In this document: one piece after another, positions 33,155 through 45,000 of the stretch
How positions within the stretch are numbered: the first letter of the stretch is position 1
Layout: each line of letters starts with the position of its first letter
Source: Hygrocybe punicea
Taxonomy: Eukaryota > Basidiomycota > Agaricomycetes > Agaricales > Hygrophoraceae
NCBI GenBank assembly: GCA_963556145.1
Contig: OY744467.1
Location: 4,340,001 to 4,404,000, forward strand
Length of the DNA: 64,000 bases
Direction: 5' to 3'
Notes under the pieces: model-generated
The model's input: the letters and a program-made list of their open reading frames with translations, nothing else
Told to the model about the DNA's origin: nothing
Database searches by the model: none
Position numbers and translations under genes: made by a program

Positions 33155-36048
33155 ATGGCATCAAGTGCATCAGACCCATTGGCTGTTATTCCCCAGGCAC
33201 TCAAGGACGTATTCTCCTGGAATCCACCTCAGCTGGACCCGCTACCTGACAAGAAAATGTCGAAAAACACTCGTCCAGCAGCGTTGTTCAATAAGCACTT
33301 CAGCAAAGAGCTTAAGCTCCTCCGTGTGAAGCGTCTTCCGTCACTTGTCCACGATATCACCGCCATCGTCGACAAAACCCTCGAGTCCTTCAACGGCAGT
33401 ATCCAGTTTCCGCCATCAGATGAATTCTACTCGGCAAAGGACATCGGTCGTACTGCGAGGAACGTCGACGAGAACATGGCAGATGAGAAAGACGTGGCCA
33501 GTTTTTATGACAAAACTACTGCTACATTCTGCGCACCCGTAGCTTCGACTCTCGCTCTTGGAGTCCCGAGTGTGCTCATGTGGACTCAGTCAGCCAATGT
33601 GTCTGGCTATGCGATCGCTGACGGATTCCTGAAATTTACCGGCCCGAAAGCTTTAGACAAACGTATTGCGCAGCTTAAGGAGGACCTGGATAAAGAAACG
33701 TTGGAGATTTTCCAACGGCTGGCTAAGCGTCGTTCGTCTTTGACAACATATGAAATCAAGAATTTGGCCGCTGGTGGTCCTGAAGTAATGCTTGCGATTC
33801 CTAACCTGTCAAATTCGCCGATATTCGAATGGACTAGTTGCAATACTCCGAGGTGTGCTTCGATCACAAAGCACAAGAAGGAGCGCCAAAAGGTAGCCGC
33901 TGTGATCGTGGGGCCCGACGCCAAAAGCACCCCGTGGATGTTCGACTCATGTTCAAATCCGTACCTAGAGGATCGTGAGAAACCAGTTCAACCACAACAC
34001 CCGACACCTTCCCAGCCTCATCCGATTGCACTGGCTTCAACCTCTGCGCAGTTGCCAGACTCTGTTCCGCCCCCGGCGCTATCAACCCGGAGCTTCAACA
34101 CGCAAACTAGGAAGGTCGAGAAACGAAAGCAAGGCGATGGCAGTAACAACCAAGGCACGGCAAGTTCATTGTTATCCACTCTAGGGATACTCCTCATGAC
34201 GCCACAGGCTAATCTTTCCGTTTCTCGCGCTCCAACGGGTCCATCGCCAACCACACGCCAAGGCACTGTCCCCCGAAGGAGTTCCCGGTTGGCTTCAACT
34301 ACCACGCCCCTGTTGCCTCCACCCACAGCCAGGAAGAGGATTAAGACACAGGAGCAGGGGGATCTTACCAACGTCTGTTTATCCGTCTATAGTGATAATC
34401 GTCGCTCATGAGAAAATCGTGAAGGTCACGCAATCTACAGGTCTCATGCCACCACCACCGGTACCAATACGAGGTGATGAAGTGGAAGCCGCTTTTCCAA
34501 GGCGACGGCAAAAGGGGAAGGGGAAGGGAGTGATAGAAGGAATGATACAAGCTGGAGGCAATGACGAAGACGGTGAACGTGATCACCTACTTGTCGATGA
34601 CCCATCCTACAAGGATCGGCATGACTTGTCCGCACATTGCATCGTTCAACAGGCAAGCTAACATCCCATACTTCCCGAGATCCATAGCGCTGATTCGAGA
34701 TTTTACTCAGGCTTGGGCACAGGCCACGCGGGTAGATTGTTCCATCCTTGTTATCCACTCCGGCAATCACGAGTTCATTGGCGTTCGCAATCGAAGTAAT
34801 CAAACTCTCTATATCTCGGATCTGATCGAGCCGTACGCCTGCAAGGAGCCATCATACGGAAAACTCCATGTTGGCATATATGTTGCGGCAATTAAGGATG
34901 CAATCGATCGGGAACGCCAGGTGCACGATGCTCGGCCACCTGATGGCAGTAATGGTCCACCTAGCGATGGCGGGGGCGATGGCGGTGACGATGGGGGTAG
35001 TCCGAACGGCGGTGATCCAGATAATGGGGACTGGGGCAACCATGGGGATGACCACGGAGGTCGTGAGCAAGAACGAAAAGATGGCAGTGGTGGGCCTAAA
35101 GGAGGGCATAGCATGCAGCCAAAAGGGGGCGGTGGTGGGCCAAAAGAGTGGGGTAACCAGCGGGGTAGAGTAGTCAACAGTATTGCCAAGGGGTGGACTA
35201 TAGCTGCGATGAATGAAATGGCAAAGAAGGTGGGTTTCAACTGATGTTACGATATGTACGGTGCACCTAATGTTCATGTCAGAATGCCCTGGGACTAGTC
35301 AGCACCCGCAATGTGATCTTGCTGTACCTCCAATACGGTATTTACGATTCACCAGCTCCCTCCACGTTTGTTCGCTGTGGTTGGACTGGACAGGCCCCTA
35401 ACCCACTTCCTTCACAGGAAACTGTTCGAAACTATCGGCTCGACGAATGTCTCACCATTGTCCTGAAGTCCGAGATAGGACATGGAGCAACTGGGGAGGT
35501 TCGTAGTAGTATGCTTGAGGTTGAGGCGTCGGCATGTCCATCGTTGGATGTTGCTGTCAAGCTTGCGTTTACTAGTGAGGGGCTCAATGCACTAAGGAAT
35601 GAGTATAAAATCTATCGTTGGCTGAAGTCCTGTGGGGTTACCACCGGAATCACAACGCCATTGGGTTTATTTTACGATGCCGAGGGGGGGGCATGTGCAC
35701 TTGTAATGCCATATGTAGGCATTTCGCTCGCTGCAATGCCTGAGCTTGTTTTGCCCATTTCATATCAGTGCGTTGCTATTTTGTTCCATTCTTACCCACA
35801 TTGTCTGACACGTTTGGAACAGGGAAACCATTCTTGCGATTTTGGCAGAAATTCATCACGCTCACGTACTCCACGGCGATCTTCGTTTGGACAACATACT
35901 TTTGGCGGATTCAGGCCCCACAATAATAGACTTCGGTCGATCGCGAGTGTGCAATGATCAAGACGCAAAAAATAGGGAAGATTCACAGCTTCGATCTCTC
36001 CTCCGACTTGCAAAGGTGGAACGGACAGTGAAAAGTCTAGTGCTATGA
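33155..36048 (+). CDS. Large protein with C-terminal protein-kinase-like domain, 879 aa
   Basis: Exons 33155-34372, 34441-34473, 34552-35229, 35283-35767 and 35823-36048 join to 879 codons plus TGA. The N-terminal 300 residues (DVFSWNPPQLDPLP, SASNVSGY-like segments) match nothing I can name. They are followed by a Pro/Ser/Thr-rich linker. The central part contains TRIGMTCPHIASFNRQANIP then a Gly/Asp/Asn-rich stretch (about residues 550-620). The kinase-like domain has the glycine loop IGHGATGEV, Lys in DVAVKLAF, Glu in RNEYKIYRWL, catalytic loop LHGDLRLDN and IDFGRS. The C-lobe after IDFG is only about 35 residues, so it is short. An upstream in-frame ATG exists at 33059. The 33-base second exon is the least certain part. 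Such multidomain kinase-like proteins are commonly expanded in agaricomycetes. Confidence 0.75.
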
Positions 36049-36229
36049 GAAGGACTCATCGTCACATAACTTGTAACCACAGCGAGCACATTTCTTGGTG
36101 TTTTTGCACAACTATCATGCAGCATATCTTTGATGTTGGATGTGGAATATGTCAGGACCATGGTTGCTGTTTGTATTGACTTTGTTCACACTCATCTTTT
36201 CCTTGTTTTGTTGGCTCACATGCGATGAA

Positions 36230-37234
36230 TGGGTTTTTGTCGGATCATTGTGGAAATAATTGGGCTTGCTATACTGCATCCTCATTTTGACCCACTGCTT
36301 GAGCTCAAAGTCAAACCTGGCTTTGTACACCAGGTTCTGAGATCTGCTTTCTGTCAAGTAAGAAACCCGCCATATGGAAGAACTCTCTATAATATTCTCC
36401 TAACTTGGTGTGGGTATGAATCCCATGTCGGGCTTGTGTAATAGTGAGGTGATTGAGATCCACAACCAAATCATCCTCAGCACTGGGATATAATTGTATA
36501 ACCACTTTCCAGAAGGCCTCAAAATTGCCACCAGCTGCTGTCAGTAAATGATCCCAGATCTCAAAGTTGGCTATACTGGCATACCAAAGACTAAGTTTAA
36601 TTTTGCACCTATCATTAAGTTTGGCCTCATTGGCTAAGAGGTTGACCTCATTGAAGAAGAATTTAAGATTTAATGGGTTCCTGTTGAAAGTCAGAGCCAT
36701 GGCGTGGCCACATGCAGGCATTTGATGGGTAGTGGTCATGATGGATGTAGGAACAGGAACTGAGGAGGTAGATGTAGATGGAATGAGAATGACAGGAACT
36801 GGAATTGATGATGCAAAGACTATAGGAGATGAGATTGCAAGATTTGACAAATAGGGAGGTGAAGCACTAAAATTCGTAGACAACGAAGTTGAGGATACAG
36901 ATGAGATGATACTAGATGTTGGAATGGGATCAGGGGTCAAAATCGAAGATGGGACAATAGATGGAATGGTACTAGAAGCAGAAACCGATTGTTGTTGAAT
37001 GGAGGAGAACAAATTTGGTGTGGAAGGCGGTGAGCTTAATTTGGAAGACTCATCTGAAGAGATGTGAATGACCAGGATTTCGAGAGGCAAATCAATAGGT
37101 TCTGGGCTATTGGACCAAGTAAATAAAGGGGTACCAGATCCTGACACAAGTGGGTGTGCAATGTGTGAGATTAGGTGGTTGGGTACATCAAATAATACTT
37201 CTTCTTGGTTTGTCAGGTCATTAACTGAAAGCAA
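36230..37234 (-). pseudogene. Gag remnant of gypsy-type element A
   Basis: Minus-strand frame from about 37234 to 36311 encodes a Ser/Thr/Pro-rich N-terminus, then a gag core: MPACGHAMALTFNRNPLNLK, FFFNEVNLLANEAKL and LGEYYREFFHMAGFLLDRK. This aligns with the intact gag of element C (MPARGHS, FDGNPLNLNCFFEEVE, LGEYYREFIRISGFLLDKG). After 36311 the frame shifts and only KPNYFHNDPTKT-like traces continue to about 36230. Protease and pol are absent. The 5' LTR and primer-binding site lie to the right. Confidence 0.85.
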
Positions 37235-37314
37235 AAGTTCTTCTTGAAGGGTTTGTGTATGTGATTGGAGTCAGGTAGTAATAGGGGACCTAGGTTGATT
37301 TGCACTTGAACCAC

Positions 37315-37332
37315 TCCTCACGGTGGGCTCCA
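37315..37332 (-). other. Primer-binding site of element A
   Basis: On the minus strand reads TGGAGCCCACCGTGAGGA, two bases after the LTR end. The same 18-mer, or a one-base variant, follows the 5' LTR of elements C, D and H. Confidence 0.8.
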
Positions 37333-37334
37333 GT

Positions 37335-38007
37335 TGTGATGGCAAGTATAGGTGTAGTTCTGGAAGAGGAATCTACAATGAAGGGTGATCAGCAGGTAGA
37401 AGTGATCAGAGGAGTGGCAAGTGGTGAATGCAAGGTCACATAAGTGGAAACTGGAGAGAATTGGGCCTGTCTGGTCAGTCAGGTTGGTTTCCAGAGTGAT
37501 TAGAGAATCAGATCTGGTTGGGTCATGGATTGGACAGAGAGTTTTTAGATAAAGTATAGACGAGTTTGTTGAGGGATAATGAGGAATGATGAGGGACTTA
37601 ATATGAAAGAGTTCTGAGTGTTTTGGAGCAAAGAATCAACTTGTTGTTTGTTGGTACAGCTATCCCTACATTTTATAGTACTAATTGAGGTGGTGCTCTG
37701 CACAGGCTAGTTAGGAGGAGAGGCGGTAAACATCAAATCTAATGAATATATCAAACTGATCAAGGTCTCTATGAAACGTCATAGGATCCTCAGGGAGTTG
37801 TAGTATAGGAGTGATTTGGTGTCAATGATTGTTGTGATGAGAACATATATAGTTGGGTTGAGTGTTGGGCTGTGTTGTGGATTGGATCCCAATCCAGGTT
37901 CGGTGGGTTTTGGAATGTATGTTGATTGGGTTCGTTATGAGCCTCTGTGCACCATCAGGTTTTTTTGATGATGGGTTTTCGTGTATAGAGGGACCATGCC
38001 CTCTACA
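37335..38007 (-). repeat. 5' LTR of element A, 673 bp
   Basis: On the minus strand it begins TGTAGAGGGCATGG and ends CCATCACA, i.e. TG...CA, directly before the primer-binding site and gag. It shares short motifs with the LTRs of elements C and D (GATCAG stretches, the TGTAGAGG start). Confidence 0.75.
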
Positions 38008-38041
38008 CCATTGCTGGTTGACAGCTAACCAGATGTCACGT

Positions 38042-39367
38042 TGTAGAGACTCAATGTCCCTCTGAGTCCGTATCGTAGATATATATACCCGACACCTCCA
38101 AACGATTCCCATTCCAACCCGATGTAACCCGACGTGATGTGATGTGATGTGACCCGACATGACCGATGTAACCTGACACATGCCGCTTTGTCACAGCCAC
38201 CTTTGGACCAAATCCGGCAGCCTCATAAGCCCTGGTGTAGAGGCTCTGGATCCTGTGGATCTGTATCCCCTTCATATCCCACACCGTTCCCGACCATTCC
38301 TATTCCTATATCATCAATTCCACTCAATTCCACTCAATTCCATTGATTCCGCTCCAGATTCCACCTCCGGAATCATTCCTACTCGCGATGCAATGTCCCT
38401 AACGACCCGGAATCAGTACATATATAGTTATATATCATGTATCTTCGTTTCCTGTCTCCTAGTATATAACACCAACCTCCTGTCTCACTCTCCTCCTCGC
38501 CCCCTATCATTTACAGCCTTCGCTTGTAGTACTTAGTTACTACAGCACAGGATCCCTCACAGTAGTATAAAAGTAGCACATTTATACTACAAACAATATA
38601 GAAAATACAGATACCCAGACACCCATATAGAAACCTCTTATCGTCCCGTCTCATTTATATTTGCCTTTGTCCTTTCCCCACACTCTCCCTCTGATTCCGG
38701 AACCCCTGGATTCAGGTTGGATTGACTAGACCTCTCTAAAGAAACAGATTCCTCTGATCACTTTCTAGCTGATCACCCCTTTTCATAGATTCCCATTCTG
38801 GGTCTACAACAGAACTCGCTGTTACACCGGAGTTCCAATTATGGGAGATGGATCTCATTGGACTAGATTCCCGACTGACTTGCCCAATATATGCATCCTG
38901 TCGTCCTTATGGAGATATGTATGAGATTTTAGATCTTTTTCTTGGATATTCATTTTCCCCTCCATTATCCTGTCACTGTCGCATTGCAACCCCCCTCTTC
39001 TCATCCCCTTTCCAACTTAGGTTTGTAGTTTCTATCGGCCGAAATGGACATGACCGAAAGCAGACTACCCATACATGTACTATAAAAATGGTCCCCAACA
39101 ACCGTACACAAAAAAGAGATACCCTTAGTCCCCATTTCCCTACAGTCAGAACCATGTTTTAATCCCTTCATATGCTTGTCCTCATAGACCCTTAGATTTT
39201 TATAGTTCACATCGTTGTTTTTATCGTTGTTCCTGTATATTCATTCATTGTTTCCAACCCAACCCAACCCGCCATACCTGACATCGTTGGCATTGTTGGG
39301 TTCATCATTATTTATCTGCTTTCACTCCGTTCATCGCTGGATTCATCATTATTTGTCTAGTTCTACA
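38042..39367 (+). repeat. Diverged element-C-type LTR (F), interrupted by another LTR
   Basis: Plus-strand start TGTAGAGACTCAATGTCCCT is a diverged match to the start of the element C LTR (TGTAGAGGGTCCTCGACCCT). The match resumes after the insertion at about 38845 (GATGGATCTCATTGGACT versus GATAGATCTCATCGGACT) and runs to near 39300. It ends TTCTACA. No primer-binding site or gag follows, so it looks like a solo LTR. Boundaries on the right are approximate. Confidence 0.65.
38236..38826 (+). repeat. Solo LTR (E) of the element-D family inside LTR F
   Basis: A 591 bp segment beginning TGTAGAGGCTC and ending CTGTTACA. Its central part (CTAACGACCCGGAATCAGTA, CAGCCTTCGCTTGTAGTAC) matches the reverse complement of the D LTRs at 45982-46564 and 50681-51263. 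Four flanking bases, CTGG on the left and CCGG on the right, could be a target duplication with one substitution. There is no internal region. Confidence 0.75.
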
Positions 39368-40103
39368 CGGTGATATGGTTTCCACGTCTATGACCCTGGA
39401 TAAAGAGATAATAAAAGATGGAAACGTCGCAAAGGTGCGACGGGACTTGGGACACTCCCGACAATAACGCGATAATGCGCGATAATATGTGCGATAATAT
39501 GCGCGATCAAATAAACAAACGTGGAGAGTCGCGAGATAACGCGAGATTGCAATGCAGTGATAAACAAGAATCGGAAGGCTTAGCTGGGTGTCCTAGATGA
39601 CAGCGTGATATGCAGTGATGACGCGACGAGACAAGGGTTCTACACTACGACTTAGGTCGCGATAGCGGAGAGTGCGCAACGAGAAAAGACGCAGATTTGA
39701 GTAGGAATGACTGGATTTTTAAACTTAAGATGCAAACTAGTGGGGAGGGGAGAACTGGGTTCTTGTGTTTTTATTTTCTACTACAGGACATTTTTTATAT
39801 TCTAAAGGGATAGGGGGAAAGGGTGGATGAGTGAAATAGAAATGCAGCAAAATATCACATGAAAGTGACGAAACGGGAACGGAATAGCGAAGGATTTGAA
39901 ATAACGGCGAATATCACATGAAAGTCGGTGAAAAGACGAAGATAAACTGGATGAATTACATTTCTGGTATCGGACTCGGTGTCCGAACGTATAGGACATG
40001 TTTAACGGTCGTGTTTCAGCGTATTGAGACTGGGCTGCGCGGTTAAGATACAGCAAAAATGTCACAGTCACGTGCGCGTCGATTGGCGTAAGTCGCGCAA
40101 GTC
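39368..40103. other. Unassigned AT-rich and repeat-derived sequence
   Basis: No coding sequence recognised. Contains an irregular tandem run of GCGATAATATG-like units (39468-39515). By position it could be the decayed 3' LTR of element B, but I could not match it to any LTR in the window. Confidence 0.35.
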
Positions 40104-40214
40104 GTGGGTGGTGCGCTGATGTTTCACATGTACGCGGGACACGGAAGAGTTGTAGGGAAAGTAGAATTGGATCCTATGAGAGATTCCGTGCCCAAAGGGA
40201 GAGACTGCGTATCA
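40104..40214 (+). repeat. Inverted repeat X, left copy (matches 54496-54606 reversed)
   Basis: About 111 bp upstream of the antisense gene of element B. Shared blocks include GCGCTGATGTTTC, GTAGGGAAAGTAGAATTG and CCCAAAGGGAGAGACTGCGT. The reverse complement of 54496-54606 aligns along its length with scattered substitutions. Confidence 0.8.
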
Positions 40215-40274
40215 TTTTTCCTCCTTACTGAAATCTTGACTGTCCTCAGTCAATCGCGTGGGCCGTGGGAAAGT

Positions 40275-40280
40275 CACGTG
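40275..40280 (+). promoter_or_regulatory. CACGTG box upstream of element B antisense gene
   Basis: Palindromic CACGTG about 80 bp before the ATG at 40359. The same hexamer precedes the equivalent genes of elements D and C. A promoter role is inference. Confidence 0.5.
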
Positions 40281-40358
40281 CGAGTCTGACTTACAAACAG
40301 AAGCGACGTGTCGATGTTTGCTAACCTTCGTCTTCGATCTTCACCACCAATCCGTACG

Positions 40359-41636
40359 ATGACACACCCGATGGCCGAATTCGTCGCCGCTGCCTTTGAG
40401 GCCCTCAAGATGCATATGGATGCGAAACCAGTGGAGGGCGCTTCCGGGGAACAGTGGATCGCGTGGGGACAGGATTTCGAAGAACTCCTGGTAAGTCATC
40501 GCAACTGCGCTAACCTTTTCGCTGACTACCTTTGATCAACAGTACAATTATCTCGAGTTCGAACGAACAACCGGGCCAATAGAGAGTAGCGAGGAAGTCG
40601 AGGAGATGCGGAGGGACGCCATCGCGGCATTGGACTTCATCGAGGATGAGCAGGCGTTGCAATGGGGCAGGGAGATTTTGCTCCCAAGGTTGCATGCCAA
40701 GGCGAAGAAAGCTCAAGAAGACGTGAGGAAGGCGAAGGAGGCTGCTGAGGCGGAGCAAAAAGCGCGCAAGGCGCACGAAGCCGAGCAGAAGAAGATTCGT
40801 GAGGCCGAGATCGAGCAGGCCAGGTTGGCAAAGGAGGCTGTGGACAGAGCTGCGGAGCAAAAGGAACGCGCCAAGGTCCTATATGCGTGGTTCCTGTGCA
40901 AGGAGATCACACGGGACGAAATGGCGATGTTGATGATGGGGTCGAACAAGGGGGATGGGGTTAGCGAGATGGAAGCGGGCTCGCAGGGGGAAGAGGAGAT
41001 AGGATTTGAAACAGAATACGAAGGGCAGGGGGGGCTGTTGAAAAAGCGCAGGAGGGTCGGTCCCGGTAAGGACCTTCGCGATGTCCAAGGCAAGGTAAGC
41101 AATTAGTAATGTTTTACCATTTGTTCTGTACTCATGAGAACTTCGTAGTGCGATTGCTGCCGCGCAGCGAGGGCCGCCAACATTGTTTGCCAGTTCGACA
41201 AGCAGGATCTGCGGTGCAAGAGGTGCCGCGACGCGAAGCAGGGATGCTTTTGGAACAGGGTGAACTGGATGGGGGAGAGGAAATGCGGGCAGAACACGCC
41301 AAGGAAGCCGGTTTCCAGCAAAGGTCGCGCGGACAAGGGCAAGGCGCAGGCGGATAAGGGGAAAGGGAGGGAGAGAAACCAGCCGCCCCCCTGAGGTAAG
41401 TCGCTAAAACGACAGGGTATCGAAAGCGCTGACTGACCATCATAGCCTATATTGGTACCCATCCGCCACGAAGTGTACGGGTCATGGATGTGGAAGCGCG
41501 CAAACGCGTGTTACGGGAAGAGATCTCGGTGATTGAAGAACGGGTCGCAGTGTGGGTGAGAGCGCAGACCGAAATGAGGCGAGAGTTGGCGCAGCTGGAG
41601 GACGAGGAGGAGGAATACGGGGAAGGTGAGGAGTAA
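40359..41636 (+). pseudogene. Antisense coiled-coil / Cys-cluster gene of element B
   Basis: Runs opposite to pol of element B. Exons: 40359-40490, 40543-41094, 41149-41395 and 41446-41636. The first two encode MTHPMAEFVAAAFEALKMHM and a long Lys/Glu/Ala coiled coil (about 40690-40880). Exon 3 opens with the cysteine cluster CDCC, then NIVCQF, RCKRCRDAKQGC: C-x2-C-x9-C-x8-C-x2-C-x6-C. An in-frame TGA at 41392-41394 ends the frame just before the third intron. The next exon, still in frame, encodes another helix (EARKRVLREEISVIEER) like the C-terminus of the D copy. So it is either truncated naturally or, more likely, killed by one CGA-to-TGA change. Confidence 0.72.
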
Positions 41637-42042
41637 ATGGGAGGAGGTGCGAAACTGCGCGCGCGTTATCTGCATCACATATATGTAAAATATTTTTAGT
41701 TGTTTTTATATCTGTATAATAAATAACAAGTCTGCTCTCAAATTGAATGAAAAATAAAGCCACAGGAAGCGGAAGAAACAAATATAAACTTATCTAGGGG
41801 AAAGGCTCAGTAGATCATCATCGCTGTAAAACCCCGCAAAGATGAAGTCTTGTGCGACAAAAGTCTCGCTTTTATCGTGACTTGAATCTTGTGCTACAAT
41901 AAAAGAAAAACAAGGTATAAGCGATAAGTGTAAAAAAAATGAGAGAAGCATAGAAATTCAGTCAATCGTTGTCGACATCAGAACCGGGTTCCTGTGCTTC
42001 AGGAGGTTGATCGTCGTCGGAAGTGTTTTTGAGTTCGTTTAG
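41637..42042. other. Spacer between antisense gene and pol end of element B
   Basis: Non-coding. The two convergent genes both end here, so it should hold their 3' UTRs. AT-rich stretches (ATAAATAACAAG, AAAATAAAG) might serve polyadenylation. Confidence 0.4.
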
Positions 42043-45000
42043 TCATTGTGTGGGAATATTGAGGAAGCACGGCGGGAGTGAGATTGAACGGCGAGCAAAA
42101 TAGGGGACTACTCGAAACGCTGCGATTGGTCGGTGAAAGACAGATCCATCAAGTTCACAGAGAATGTAAGCGCCGCCAAAGTTGCGCGAAATAACAATGA
42201 GGGGACCAAGATACCACAGGCGCATTTTCCGGTTTAGCGCTTTCTCTATCTGTGTGTTGCGAATGAGTACTAAGTCACCGCTTTTGAAATCGAAGTTGCG
42301 AATCGTCTTCGCGTGTTGCTTTTCGAAACCGTCGCGCGTCATAGACTTGCGAGTATATGCGATTAATATCGTCGCTACGTTTTTGGAGTGCGATCACGCG
42401 TCGTGCGATAAGGTCTGTAGAAGATAGGACCGAATCCGGTGGGGGTTGAAGGTATGTTGCTTCTACGATGTTGAGTGGTAATAGGGGATGAGCGCCAGTC
42501 GTTGCGAAGTAAGGTGAGCAGCCCATTCGTCGTTGGATAGTGATACGTTTGGCCCAAAATACTGAATACATCACATTGGCCCATCTAAACTGGTTGCTGT
42601 CCGCAGCTTTGAAGAGAGATTGTCGGACATCATAGTGCAGTCGTTCCATGAGACCATTTGCATGGGAATTGTAGCCGGAGATGTGAATATGGTTAACGTG
42701 GTATCGCTTCAAAAGATAAGTGAGGGATTTGATGAGCGTGGGTCCATTGTCTGTAACGATTTCACAAAGAGAACCCCATCGACAGAGAATATCTTCGAAT
42801 ATCCAATCTCCGATTGCGCGAGCATTTTCGTTGTGAAGCATTCTGAATTCGGGGTACTGAGTAAGCGAGCAGCGTCCTTGGATTATATATTTGTATCCGC
42901 TAGATGTCGGCAAGTGCATCGTGTCGATGAATATTTTGGCGAAAAGTGGGGCGGGCATTGTGACGACAGGGGGAATGAGAATCTGACGGGATTGGCGAAG
43001 CTGGCAAAGATGACATGTGCGAACGAACCAGTGGATATCAGCTTGCATGTGTGGCCACCAGAAGCGTTCTGCGATCATAGTGCGAGTTGCGTAAAATCCT
43101 TTGTGTCCTACTTCGTCGTGGGCTTGTCACATAATTGATGTTTGGTGATCGTGCGATATAACTAACTTGTGCGCGCCATTCTGGTCTTTGTGCCATAGTC
43201 TAGTTCTATTGAGGAAAAAGTCTGTACAGTATCGGATGAAGGTCGCATAGTCGGAATCGGCGAGGTCGATCAGGCGCTCTAAGTCGCTGAGCCATTTCTT
43301 TACTAGGGTTATGCGATCGTCTTCTCTGTGAGCAGCGTCAGTGCACGGTACGTCATCGTAGGTAAGTGTAGGATTGGATCCTTCCTCCTCACTGAGATGG
43401 TGACTGTCCCCAGTCACGAGTGCGGCGAAAGCGGAACAAGATCACAACAAACGCAGGGATGGATGAGGAGTATTGATCATATGTGTGAAACCATAGAGGC
43501 GGTCGATCCAGTCTTCAGTTTCTTCTACGCTGTCCTTTTCCGGCGGAGAATCCAGAGGTTGTTGTACACGCCTTGAAAGACCATCCAGGCCATGGTGCAT
43601 ACCCAGGACGTGGACTATAGTGCAGTGGAAAGTGAGAATCGTGGCAATCCAGCGGTTAACACTAGCACTTGGCGCGATGTCTGGGTTGCGTAGCATGCCT
43701 GTGATGTAGCGCGTGTCTACTTCAACGACGAGATTATGAATGCCGATTAAGTACAGCCGCAGGTCGCAGAGCGTGCGATAAAGACCGAAGATTTCTAGTT
43801 TAGGTTGAGAGAAGCGCGACTCGCGATCATTTAGTGTGATAGAACCAAAGCGGTTGTAGAAACGGCGAGAAGGGTTGTCGGGGTCACATTGACAGAGGAT
43901 GTATCCAACAGTGATGTAGGATGTGTCGACAGCAAGAATGACCGGCGAATCTGAAGTGTAGTCGATCGGACGAAGCACAGGTGAATCGAGAACGGCTTGT
44001 TTCAGGTCTGCCTGAGTGGCGATCTGGTCAGCACCAAATTTGAAGGGTGCGTCTTTGCGCGTGAGTTTAACCAGATGATGCGCACGCTGCGTGAAGTTGC
44101 AGATAAAGATTCGAAGAACGCCTACTGTGCCAAGGAATGAACGGACGTTGGACAGATTGTGGCAAGGGCCCCAGTTACGAATCGTGGCTAGTTTCTCTTC
44201 GTCAGGTAAACGGCCGTTTGTTGTGCAGCGATGGCCTACTACTGTGATTTCAGGAGCGCAGAGGGTAGACTTGAAGGCGGAAAAGGTTCCCCCACAGTAT
44301 TTCATGCGTTGGACAATGCGATTAAGCGTAGTGAAATGTTCCCAGACGAAGCGGCGAATACCCGGGTTCACGGCGATAGTTTCGTAAGAGCCGTCGTGTA
44401 GGAGATAGGACGATTTAGGGCCTTTGACTGGGACATCGTCGATGTAAGGTATTGAACACTGCGGGATCTCGGGTTGCAGGATGAAAGTAATGTCGTCGTG
44501 GAAAATTGGGACTGAATTTGTCCATCCCATAGGCAGAGTAACAAGTCGCAACACTCCGAAAGGTGTTTGGAAGGTGGTGTAGTCGCACGAAGACTCGGCG
44601 ATAGGTCGCTCGTCGTATCCGACGTATAAATCAAAGCAGGCACCACAGGATCGGCCAGCGAACTGCTTGGCCATGTGTTCGGGGATAGGAGGTACGCCAG
44701 AATGTGCGATGGTCACTGCATTAAGAGGCTCGAGACTGTGAACGATGCGAAGCGTTTTACCACCTTTCTTCAGAACCGTAAACCAACACGAGCAATAGGA
44801 GGAGTTCGAGGGTTCGTAGACTTTGGCTTCAATTTTACAGCGAATAATATTGCATACTTCCTCATAGATACCAGGAGGAATAGGAATGTTGCGCTGGAGG
44901 GAGTGTGCGGTAATACAGGGAACTCGACAGGTGGAAAGAAATCAGTGCGAAACCTTCCGCGCTCGTTGTCGGTCCACGCGAAACCATTCTCTTGTTTGCG

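Noticed and set aside
34655..34712. Possible GC-AG intron (GCAAGC to ACTCAG) in the kinase-like gene
   Set aside because: Removing it would shift the frame, whereas reading through gives a continuous protein with the following exon.
34809..35277. Minus-strand proline-rich frames opposite the Gly/Asp-rich linker of the kinase-like protein
   Set aside because: Complement of a low-complexity coding region; no independent support.
39466..39515. GCGATAATATG-type repeats considered as a CRISPR-like array
   Set aside because: Units are short, irregular and without unique spacers, and the genome is eukaryotic.
40207..40250. Similarity of CTCCTTACTGAAAT and TGACTGTCC here to 43382-43415 within pol
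   Set aside because: Too short, and it falls inside a coding region at one site; probably chance.
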